Positions 1-5,699 of a stretch of 10,770 nt of DNA are shown here, in pieces. The stretch covers positions 1-10,770 of the forward strand of contig JAFGSO010000087.1 in assembly GCA_016934605.1 (NCBI GenBank). Direction: 5' to 3'. The notes under the pieces are model-generated. The model did no database searches. It was not told where the DNA came from and was given only the letters and a program-made list of their open reading frames with translations. The position numbers were made by a program, and so were the translations under genes. Origin of the DNA: Calditrichota bacterium. Its GTDB lineage: Bacteria > Calditrichota > Calditrichia > RBG-13-44-9. The stretch's first letter is position 1; each line of letters opens with the position of its first letter.

Positions 1-6
1 CACATG

Positions 7-80
7 AAATAGCCACAGTGGGCTCAGGGCACAGAGATAGAGACCATTGTATTGTCTAATGATGTTAAAGTTTGTGAATT
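7..80 (+). repeat. Dispersed CACAGAG-type repeat, copy A (diverged)
   Basis: Positions 7-43 match 3970-4006 at 35 of 37 bases, including the shared string GGCTCAGGGCACAGAGAT. Further on, 63-80 resembles 4013-4030 at 15 of 18 bases, so the relationship probably continues with a small insertion in this copy. Any left hairpin arm would lie outside the window. No coding capacity is evident. It lies downstream of the stop of the lytic transglycosylase gene, which is on the minus strand. Confidence 0.75.
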
Positions 81-95
81 AACCAGGCTATAAGA

Positions 96-124
96 CTTTT
101 TTCTTTTTTCTTTTTTCTTTTTTC
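96..124. repeat. (CTTTTTT)4 heptamer tract 1
   Basis: Four perfect tandem copies of CTTTTTT followed by one more C. The tract sits 16 bases before the stop codon of the minus-strand lytic transglycosylase gene, so on the transcribed strand it is an (AAAAAAG)n run just past the stop. The same four-unit tract recurs at 3904-3931. It has no stem in front of it, so I do not call it a terminator. Confidence 0.9.
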
Positions 125-140
125 TTATTACCCCCTAAGG

Positions 141-893
141 TTATTCATAAACCGAGGTAAAAATCTGATAATAATTGATAATATCATCGACATAATTAAT
201 GGTCTCTTCATAGCCATAAAAATAACCGTATTTGGGTACCCCCAATTCCCAGATATCAAGATGAAGGCGCCAGTCTCTGGCGGTCAGTCTGGGTAAAGCG
301 GCTTTAACTCCTTCCCAGGTTTGCGGATTCAGATTCAGATATCGGGAAATTTTCTGGGCATCCAGAACACGTCCGACACCTCCGTTATAGGCTGCCAGAG
401 CCAGTTTAACCCGATCATCACGGTCTGCATCCGGAAAATACTTCAGCTGTTTAAAAAGATGATATATTCCGGCCGCAATATTTTCTCGCGGATTAATGGT
501 GATATACTCAATATCCATTTCGCGTCTGATTTCCAGGGCGGTGGAAGGCATGATCTGCATAAGTCCGATTGCGCCGACATGGCTGCGGGCATCCTCACGA
601 AAGCGGGATTCTTTCAAAATCTGCATCACAATGAGGCGCCAGTCAAATCCGTACCTCTTGGAATATTTTCGGATGACCGGATAGTAATCCTCTATTTTGC
701 TCTCAAAATCCCGCGGTAGTATTTTTCTGCGAAAGTTTTCAAACTTTTTCTTTGCTTCTATCTGCCTTTCTACCCAGACGGTAAGTGAATCCTGGTCGGT
801 TTTGGGCAATTCTGAACTGAAATAAGAGCGGCACCCTGTGAGTACCACCATAGCAATCAGCAGAAAAAATATTTTGATAATAATACGTTTCAT
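141..893 (-). CDS. Lipoprotein lytic transglycosylase, MltF-type catalytic domain
   Basis: Predicted to cleave the glycan strands of peptidoglycan non-hydrolytically, anchored in the envelope as a lipoprotein. The 250-aa product starts with a lysine/arginine-led hydrophobic segment and an LTGC lipobox, giving lipidated Cys21. The SLT fold follows: catalytic Glu95 in ILKESRF, GLMQIMP at 110-116, NPRENIAAG at about 134-142 and ALAAYNGG at 165-172. The tail (NPQTWEGVKAALPRL, then YGYFYGYEETINYV) matches the C-terminal region of MltF, not the Slt70 or MltC type. E. coli MltF also carries an N-terminal periplasmic solute-binding domain; here only about 45 linker residues lie between the lipobox and the SLT domain. 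The start is chosen because it gives a complete signal peptide, although no good ribosome binding site is visible. It stands alone between non-coding stretches. Confidence 0.93.
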   Translation of the reverse strand: MKRIIIKIFFLLIAMVVLTGCRSYFSSELPKTDQDSLTVWVERQIEAKKKFENFRRKILPRDFESKIEDYYPVIRKYSKRYGFDWRLIVMQILKESRFREDARSHVGAIGLMQIMPSTALEIRREMDIEYITINPRENIAAGIYHLFKQLKYFPDADRDDRVKLALAAYNGGVGRVLDAQKISRYLNLNPQTWEGVKAALPRLTARDWRLHLDIWELGVPKYGYFYGYEETINYVDDIINYYQIFTSVYE

Positions 894-1062
894 GACATAA
901 AATTTGATTTTACCTGCCTTTTTGGGAAATCGAAATCCACCTGAGAAATCGATCCCTTCCCTGCACTAAATAAAACCAAAATTGCCTTTTTCAGATGATC
1001 CAGATCATAAAAGAGAAGTTAAATAATCTATAACCTTTGTTCTTCAACCCTTATGTTCTGAA

Positions 1063-1290
1063 TCAGTTAAGACTCATGCCGATGATCAGTCCCACAATGA
1101 GCCCTATCATTATGAAAATACCACATACGACCACACCTACCGCCAGGTTCCCTTTTTCCAGCTCATTGGGAATATCAAAATGAGTGAAATGATTGATCAG
1201 ACGATAAGTGATAATGGCCGATGCGATTCCCAGTATTACACCGACAACCGCATAAATCCCATTCAGAAAGAGCGGGGTTTCATACCACAT
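1063..1290 (-). CDS. DUF350 family small membrane protein
   Basis: A 75-aa protein with two hydrophobic helices (about residues 7-30 and 48-72) separated by a short loop carrying FDIPNELEKGNLAVGVVV. This matches the DUF350 repeat pattern (an acidic residue, then GN-AV, then a glycine-rich helix). Function is unknown; it is expected in the inner membrane. An in-frame ATG at 1305 would add five residues, but I chose the ATG at 1290 because AGGAG lies at 1297-1301, six bases upstream, whereas the 1305 ATG has no such site. It is the last gene of the DUF2851-MgtC-DUF350 unit, 39 bases after the MgtC-like stop. DUF350 proteins often hold two such modules, so this is a single-module version. Confidence 0.8.
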   Translation of the reverse strand: MWYETPLFLNGIYAVVGVILGIASAIITYRLINHFTHFDIPNELEKGNLAVGVVVCGIFIMIGLIVGLIIGMSLN

Positions 1291-1296
1291 GGATAA

Positions 1297-1301
1297 CTCC
1301 T
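1297..1301 (-). promoter_or_regulatory. Ribosome binding site that fixes the DUF350 start
   Basis: AGGAG on the minus strand, six bases before the ATG at 1288-1290. The site lies inside the reading frame of the longer alternative start at 1305, which lacks its own site. This favours the shorter protein. Confidence 0.7.
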
Positions 1302-1329
1302 GCATATTTTATGAATATTGGAAAAATGA

Positions 1330-1749
1330 TCACTCAACCAGATGTTTTGTCCACCACTCCAGAAAAAAATGAAATACGATGACGATCAGAATTCCCTCCA
1401 GAAACAGACCAACACCGATCGCCAGTCCCACTGCTCCCATAATCCAGATTGACGCGACAGTTGTCAGAACATGAAGTTCGGCTTTATTTTTAAGGACAAT
1501 CACCAGACACAGGACGGTAATACCCAGCATGACATTGACCGCAATCTGATCCGGCTTTGAAATCAACAGAGGTGATAATGTTAAAGCTGCCACCATAAAA
1601 AGACAGGCTCCCACACCAATCAGAATCAGACTGGTAACAGAAGCTGGTTTGTAGGAATCGGACCGCGGAATGGCCAGAAGAATGGCACACAGTGTGACTA
1701 CAACAACCTTCACTATATTCAATAAAAATGCATCGATAGAAAATATCAT
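1330..1749 (-). CDS. MgtC/SapB-like membrane protein, divergent
   Basis: A 139-aa, almost entirely hydrophobic protein with about four or five membrane helices (roughly 5-25, 37-58, 68-86, 93-115 and 117-133). Similarity to the MgtC membrane domain is seen at KPASVTSLILIGVGACLFMV (MgtC: KPAGLRTHILV-LGAALFM) and at LTTVASIWIMGAVGLAIGVG (MgtC: LTTAASIW-AAIGLAVGAG). Two MgtC signatures are degenerate: the G-x-E-R motif after helix 1 reads AIPRSD, and the GIGFLGAG motif reads GITVLCLV. The soluble C-terminal domain of classical MgtC is absent. Known family members act in Mg2+ limitation and membrane energetics, but the altered motifs make that role uncertain here. It lies 47 bases after the DUF2851 stop, probably co-transcribed. 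The ribosome binding site is weak. Confidence 0.7.
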   Translation of the reverse strand: MIFSIDAFLLNIVKVVVVTLCAILLAIPRSDSYKPASVTSLILIGVGACLFMVAALTLSPLLISKPDQIAVNVMLGITVLCLVIVLKNKAELHVLTTVASIWIMGAVGLAIGVGLFLEGILIVIVFHFFLEWWTKHLVE

Positions 1750-1796
1750 CCGCTGGCCTGTGTTTCTGAAAATTTACTTCATGATCCAAGAACTTG

Positions 1797-3137
1797 TCAA
1801 TCCATTTTTGGATTAACCAACTCCTCCCGGATATGGTCTCCGGTTCGGTATTCCATAAAAGCCTGTTGCTGATATGCCAGAAGTGAACGGGAGTTCCGCT
1901 GCTGTTTCAAAGCATTGTTTGTATCCACTGGAGGAAAATGATAATAAATATCTTCTATGTACCACTGAAAACCGGGCTGTTCATTCAGGCCTCCCCATAC
2001 ATAAAAAAGCGGTAAAAGAATGTTTAGAATGAAAATACGGCATCTCTCGCTTCCCATGGTTCTCCGGGGTGAAGCTGCAAACCCCAGCAGATGGGAAAAA
2101 AGTGGTTGAAATTCGGTACTCAGCGGAAGACAGAGTGCTGATTCAATCTCGGAACATAAACGGCCCAGTTCATACCGTTCGCTAAAAAGATTCATCAGAT
2201 GTTGAAAAAGAGATCGCTCCTGATAATGAAACAGAACCTGAGCAAGCCCTGCCATCCGAAAATAGGGATTATTCAGGGGACGGAGCCGGGAAAAATTCCA
2301 TTGCAGAAGTGACTGCTTCTTTACCGGAAGTGTATGCTGCAACTGTTTTCGAACCTGGTAAAGAAACCGATACCAGAATTCTTCTCCGGATTGACTCCTG
2401 TTGCGGAAAGGCCGCTCCAGCAGACCGGATTGCCAGGCAAGAACTGCCCAGAAAATCAGAGGAGAACGCTGCAGCGGATGCACCGATTTTAATATTTCCG
2501 ACGATGGAAATTTCTTCAGTAATTCGACGAAAGGACCACTATTCTTGCTGTAACCAAGCGCCCGACCAAGACCCAGGTAAACGGTGTTTTCCCAGCCATA
2601 AACCTCAGACCACCCGCGTATTTCCAGGGCCTTCCGCCTGAACCGCCTGGAAGCATAACTGAGCAGCTCAGAGTCGGAAAGTGAACAGTCTTGTTCCGTA
2701 TTGGATTGAAGCAAATCGCTGTTGAATTCCTCCATGATTTTCAACCAGCTGTTAAAATCCAGCGAAAGAAACCGGGACAATACCAGGTGAGGGAATTTCT
2801 CTGACAGTTTTTCGGGAATTTTTCCCGGCTCCTCCCACAAAACATGAAGAATAACCTGCTTATATCTCCTGTCTTCATCATGACCGTGATTGTACCAGTC
2901 CTGACATCGGATATGACATTCAATGTCTCCTTTCATGAGAATTCCGTTTACACGGATAGTGGAATTGATGAAATCCGGACCGTTATCGGGATTTATTTTC
3001 CCCAGACACTCGATGAGGAGACTTTTCCCGCGTAATGTCGTGAATGGTTTCTTCAGGAGATAGCTGTTCTGCAATGTCCAGAACATGTAATGCTCGGGAA
3101 TTTGCTGTATGACGGAATGTTTATTTTGGGGTTGCAT
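1797..3137 (-). CDS. DUF2851 family protein
   Basis: A 446-aa soluble protein with no signal peptide or membrane segment. The N-terminal part carries the family pattern: NPDNGPDF at 49-56, then a dense polar block at 70-101 (GDIECHIRCQDW, NHGHDEDRRY, VILHVLW). Those motifs and the length match DUF2851, known mostly from Bacteroidota and relatives and without an assigned function. The clustered Asp, Glu and His residues (D55, E73, H75, D80, H84, H86, D89, H98) suggest a metal or catalytic site; this is my inference. The start is well supported by GGAGG at 3142-3146, four bases from the ATG. It is the first gene of a unit with the MgtC-like and DUF350 genes and is divergent from an XRE regulator, with a palindromic operator between them that probably controls it. 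Confidence 0.85.
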   Translation of the reverse strand: MQPQNKHSVIQQIPEHYMFWTLQNSYLLKKPFTTLRGKSLLIECLGKINPDNGPDFINSTIRVNGILMKGDIECHIRCQDWYNHGHDEDRRYKQVILHVLWEEPGKIPEKLSEKFPHLVLSRFLSLDFNSWLKIMEEFNSDLLQSNTEQDCSLSDSELLSYASRRFRRKALEIRGWSEVYGWENTVYLGLGRALGYSKNSGPFVELLKKFPSSEILKSVHPLQRSPLIFWAVLAWQSGLLERPFRNRSQSGEEFWYRFLYQVRKQLQHTLPVKKQSLLQWNFSRLRPLNNPYFRMAGLAQVLFHYQERSLFQHLMNLFSERYELGRLCSEIESALCLPLSTEFQPLFSHLLGFAASPRRTMGSERCRIFILNILLPLFYVWGGLNEQPGFQWYIEDIYYHFPPVDTNNALKQQRNSRSLLAYQQQAFMEYRTGDHIREELVNPKMD

Positions 3138-3147
3138 AAAACCTCCC

Positions 3148-3176
3148 TTTAAATTATATTACAATTGTAATATAAT
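3148..3176 (+). promoter_or_regulatory. Predicted promoter of the XRE gene
   Basis: TTTAAA at 3148-3153 (4 of 6 to TTGACA), a 17-base spacer, and a perfect TATAAT at 3171-3176. The predicted start of transcription is near 3183, leaving a leader of about 27 bases before the ATG at 3210. The -10 box lies inside the right arm of the palindrome, so a protein bound there would block polymerase. Confidence 0.55.
3153..3176. promoter_or_regulatory. Perfect 24-bp palindrome, putative operator
   Basis: Twelve bases on each side of the centre at 3164/3165 pair without a mismatch; the inner part reads ATATTACAATTGTAATAT. It fills the middle of the 72-base gap between the divergent DUF2851 and XRE genes. 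By symmetry each arm provides a TATAAT box, one per direction, so a bound dimer could silence both genes. The obvious candidate ligand is the adjacent XRE protein. The minus-strand TATAAT (3153-3158) has no good -35 partner and would leave a leader of only about nine bases before the DUF2851 start. Confidence 0.7.
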
Positions 3177-3209
3177 AAATGTAAATTCAAATTCAAAGAG
3201 AAAAATTTT

Positions 3210-3560
3210 ATGGGTAAAAATTTTTCAAGCCGACTCAGAAATTTGATGGAAAATCTGGGATTCACTCAGAAAGAGCTGGCCGATGCCATCGGGACCAGTC
3301 AACCGGCTGTCTCCCTCTATTTGAAAGGCCGTATACCGCCGGCAGATATTTTATACCGGATTGCTCGGCTGGACAACACCACGGTTGAATGGCTGCTTAG
3401 CGGTAAAGAAGACTATCCGCAAATGACTGTCGGGGAAAAAAAGCCGCACTACGGACGAGAAGCAGTTTTGCTGGAGCGATGGTCAAGACTGAATCCGAAA
3501 CTTCAGAAGGTCATTCTGAACCTGATGAAAGATCTGGTGGATGCGGTTCCCGAAGGTTAA
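3210..3560 (+). CDS. XRE-family helix-turn-helix transcriptional regulator
   Basis: A 116-aa DNA-binding protein. Residues 5-65 form a Cro/C1-type HTH: helix 2 is TQKELADAIG (19-28) and the recognition helix lies in SQPAVSLYLKGR (30-41), followed by PPADILYRIARL and the typical VEWLLSG ending. The remaining 50 residues are charged with an amphipathic helix (about 85-111, LLERWSRLNPKLQKVILNLM) that could mediate dimerisation. No metal-binding, peptidase or ligand domain is visible. It is divergent from DUF2851 across a palindrome overlapping its own -10 box, so autorepression is likely, with possible control of the DUF2851 unit. No toxin or antitoxin partner lies next to it on the same strand. 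The ribosome binding site is poor. Confidence 0.9.
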   Translation: MGKNFSSRLRNLMENLGFTQKELADAIGTSQPAVSLYLKGRIPPADILYRIARLDNTTVEWLLSGKEDYPQMTVGEKKPHYGREAVLLERWSRLNPKLQKVILNLMKDLVDAVPEG

Positions 3561-3746
3561 AAATTCATCTTCATATCCAGTGAAAAATTATCAAACTCTG
3601 GATATTGCTGGATATTTGCCGGAAATTACACGGAGGACAATTGAGAATACTGAAAAACACATTATGGATTAATTCATAAAACAAAAATCAATAATTTCTC
3701 AGTTATATTCTGTGATTTTCCATCGCTCTCTATGCCTGGCAGATTT

Positions 3747-3805
3747 TAGCCACAGAGCTGAAGATATTCTTGTTTAAGTTTGAGGATTTCGTTTTCCCGG
3801 GGGTG
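3747..3805 (+). repeat. Dispersed CACAGAG-type repeat, copy B
   Basis: 3761-3805 matches 4003-4047 at 44 of 45 bases, and 3751-3805 matches 3993-4047 at 52 of 55. Both end in CCCGGGGGTG. Compared with copy C, this copy has a single TAGCCACAGAG followed directly by the tail, so the intervening GGCTCAGGG block and one CACAGAG are missing. That is what deletion between the two CACAGAG direct repeats would produce. Confidence 0.88.
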
Positions 3806-3903
3806 GTTGCAAGGAGTCCTGTTAGAACTGATTTAAAACAATTACACCCAAGTAATTCAGAAATCCCATTCATAACACGCAAGAATTTTTATGCCCGCCT
3901 CAT

Positions 3904-3931
3904 TTTTTTCTTTTTTCTTTTTTCTTTTTTC
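3904..3931. repeat. (TTTTTTC)4 heptamer tract 2
   Basis: Four perfect tandem heptamers, the same unit and number as at 96-124. It lies between repeat copies B and C, 17 bases before the hairpin of copy C. Sharing both the heptamer tract and the CACAGAG element suggests that the two loci carry copies of one composite repeat. Confidence 0.9.
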
Positions 3932-3947
3932 TTTATATCAGGTCTTT

Positions 3948-4047
3948 CTCCGTGAGCTCTGTGGCTCATAAATAGCCACAGAGGGCTCAGGGCACAGAGA
4001 TAAAGATATTCGTGTTTAAGTTTGAGGATTTCGTTTTCCCGGGGGTG
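3948..4047 (+). repeat. Dispersed CACAGAG-type repeat, copy C, with hairpin
   Basis: The most complete copy. CTCTGTGGCT (3957-3966) and AGCCACAGAG (3974-3983) form a perfect 10-bp stem with a 7-base loop. With small bulges the pairing extends to about 3948 and 3999 (CTCCGTG against CACAGAG). The tail 4003-4047 is shared with copy B and 3970-4006 with copy A. It lies just past the stop of the polyprenyl synthase gene, which is read on the minus strand. There is no coding potential or transposase, so any movement would have depended on proteins encoded elsewhere. Confidence 0.82.
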
Positions 4048-4089
4048 TGTTATATTTTTTTGACAGTATAGAGAATAAAAACAAATGCT

Positions 4090-5061
4090 TCAGGACTGCC
4101 GCTGCCGGAGAAATTGTACCAGTCTGTACAAGCGGTTGGATTCCTCCAGCGGTTTAATATGGCTGAGTGTCTGCAAGGCATCAGAGATATATTTCTCTAT
4201 TACCGACTCTGTCGCCGCTGCAATACCTATTTCAAATAGCGCCTCTTTCAAACGGGGAATTGAATCAAACGATGAGATACGCGCAGGATATTTCTTGGCA
4301 AGTTCGGGTGTCTGGCCGATCAGCTCAGCATAGGATAGTGCCACGTATGTCTTCTTATCCATCTTTAAATCACTGCCAACCTTCTTTCCCAGAGCGGTCT
4401 CCTCCCCGGCATAGTCCAGCCAGTCATCCTGAATCTGGAAACCAATTCCCAGTGAATAACCAAAATAAGCCATTTCCCGAACCTGCTCTTCCGACGCACC
4501 ACCCAGAAGTGCGCCCAGCTGTGCGGATAACTGGAACAGCCAGGCAGTTTTTTTGGAAATCATATCGATATAGGCATCCAGAGAAACATGCTCAACCTTT
4601 TCAAATTCCTTGTCAAGCGCCTGACCTTCACAAACCTTTATCAGAGTTTCATTGAAAAGATTCAGAACCTTTTCCAGATATTCCGGCTGACATTCCAGCA
4701 TCTTTTTATAGGCCAGTCCCACCAGCAGATCACCAACCAGAATGGCCGCATCATCCCCCCATTTCCGGTGAACAGTGAAACGGCCTCTTCGCATATCATC
4801 TTTGTCCATAATATCATCATGGATCAGGGTAAAGTCATGGAACAGTTCAATACCAACGGCGGCAGGCATGACCTCCCTGACCTCTCCGTCAACCGCCTCA
4901 CATGCCAGAAGTGTGAGCAAAGGACGGATTTTTTTGCCGGGAGATTCCAGAAAATAAAGGATGGGATCGCGGAGTGAAAGCGGAAGATCATCCGTTACAC
5001 TCTGGTGGAGTTCAGTTTGAATGTTTTGAATCAGAGGAGCCAGTTCCTGGAGGATCGTCAC
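4090..5061 (-). CDS. Polyprenyl (farnesyl/geranylgeranyl-type) diphosphate synthase
   Basis: Condenses isopentenyl diphosphate with an allylic diphosphate to make a short-chain prenyl diphosphate, precursor of quinone tails, undecaprenyl carrier or carotenoids; cytoplasmic. The 323-aa product has the usual family length. GKKIRP at 42-47 is the substrate-binding motif; the first aspartate-rich motif is DDIMD (82-86), followed by RRGR (91-94); the second is DDWLD (212-216), followed by KKVGSDLKMDKKT. Chain length: the residue five before the first motif is Phe77 and the one at minus four is Thr78, with no two-residue insertion in DDxxD. That pattern is known from archaeal-type geranylgeranyl synthases rather than the usual bacterial FPP synthases, so a C15-C20 product is inferred. 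The start is GTG, because an in-frame stop lies just upstream; no strong ribosome binding site is seen. It follows the PtsN-like gene by 10 bases, suggesting translational coupling. Confidence 0.93.
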   Translation of the reverse strand: MTILQELAPLIQNIQTELHQSVTDDLPLSLRDPILYFLESPGKKIRPLLTLLACEAVDGEVREVMPAAVGIELFHDFTLIHDDIMDKDDMRRGRFTVHRKWGDDAAILVGDLLVGLAYKKMLECQPEYLEKVLNLFNETLIKVCEGQALDKEFEKVEHVSLDAYIDMISKKTAWLFQLSAQLGALLGGASEEQVREMAYFGYSLGIGFQIQDDWLDYAGEETALGKKVGSDLKMDKKTYVALSYAELIGQTPELAKKYPARISSFDSIPRLKEALFEIGIAAATESVIEKYISDALQTLSHIKPLEESNRLYRLVQFLRQRQS

Positions 5062-5071
5062 GTTTTAACCA

Positions 5072-5524
5072 TCACTTAAAATTGTGCAGAATTGAAACTA
5101 TTTCTTTTTTTTCTTTTGCTTCCAGCAGTTTCTTGCCGGTATCGCCTTCCCGAAAATTACGGGTGATCTGAGCAAGTATCTTGATGTGCGGGCCGGAGGT
5201 GTCCCGGGGAGACAGCACCAGAAATATGAAATGAGCCGGTTTGCCATCGAGCGAATCAAAATCGATTCCTTCATGGCTCAAGCCAAAACTGACCACCAGG
5301 CCGCTGACCGCAGCGCTTTTGGCATGAGGAACGGCGAGACCATTCTCCAGCCCGGTACTCAGATATTGCTCCCGTTCAATCAGGTCCTGCAGACAGGTTT
5401 CCCGGTCCTTTATCTTTCCCGCATCTACCAGTAAATCGAGCAGCTCTTCAATAGCCCGATACTTGTTTTTACCCTGGATATCTTCACTGATCAAATCTTC
5501 AGTCAATAACTCTGCGATGCTCAT
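5072..5524 (-). CDS. ptsN: PTS IIA domain protein (PtsN / IIA-Ntr-like)
   Basis: A 150-aa single-domain EIIA of the fructose/mannitol/Ntr type. The phosphorylatable histidine is His67 in the signature GLENGLAVPHAKS (58-70), followed by a conserved block ending FLVLSPRDTSGPHIKILAQI (101-120). The length matches stand-alone PtsN, which usually accepts phosphate from a PTS relay and regulates rather than transports sugar. No IIB or IIC transporter domain is encoded nearby, which supports a regulatory role. The start is set by GGAGG at 5529-5533, four bases before the ATG. It is the first gene of a two-gene unit with the polyprenyl synthase. Its target cannot be read from the sequence. Confidence 0.9.
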   Translation of the reverse strand: MSIAELLTEDLISEDIQGKNKYRAIEELLDLLVDAGKIKDRETCLQDLIEREQYLSTGLENGLAVPHAKSAAVSGLVVSFGLSHEGIDFDSLDGKPAHFIFLVLSPRDTSGPHIKILAQITRNFREGDTGKKLLEAKEKKEIVSILHNFK

Positions 5525-5699
5525 CCATCCTCCGGATTGGTAAAAAATCTAATATAACCGCTTTATGATTCCAAGTGTAATTTCAAGCGTACCTCTTTAT
5601 CTTCAGGGCTACAAAAAAGATTATCTGTTCAGTAATACATCACCGTAGTACCTCAAATGAAATTGTTCCGGAATATTCCATAATGCCCATCCGGACTGA

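Larger units (their letters stand above)
3561..4089. other. Repeat-rich non-coding interval (529 bp)
   Basis: Lies between the convergent ends of the XRE gene and the polyprenyl synthase gene. It holds two copies of a CACAGAG-type repeat, a (CTTTTTT)4 tract and a hairpin. At its start, ATATCCAG (3573-3580) faces CTGGATAT (3598-3605, and again 3608-3615), a weak stem with a long loop that is not a convincing terminator. A 61-codon open frame at 3770-3955 runs through the repeats and is not believed to be a gene. Confidence 0.75.

Noticed and set aside
96..124. Rho-independent terminator or CRISPR-like array
   Set aside because: No stem precedes the T-run in the direction needed, and perfect 7-base tandem units without spacers are a simple repeat, not CRISPR.
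1490..1789. Minus-strand 99-codon frame overlapping the MgtC-like gene
   Set aside because: It is out of frame with the hydrophobic, family-matching product and has no motif of its own.
3210..3560. XRE protein as the antitoxin of a toxin-antitoxin pair
   Set aside because: No small toxin-like gene is adjacent; the downstream 529 bases are non-coding and the upstream neighbour is the large, divergent DUF2851 gene.
3573..3615. Terminator after the XRE gene (ATATCCAG / CTGGATAT)
   Set aside because: The stem is only eight A/T-rich pairs with a 17-base loop and has no T-run after it.
3770..3955. 61-codon plus-strand open frame
   Set aside because: It starts inside repeat copy B, runs through the T/C heptamer tract (giving a Phe-rich end) and has no ribosome binding site or recognisable domain.
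4167..4655. 162-codon plus-strand open frame opposite the prenyl synthase
   Set aside because: Antisense to conserved motifs of the synthase, with a composition (many Pro, His, Arg) typical of shadow frames.
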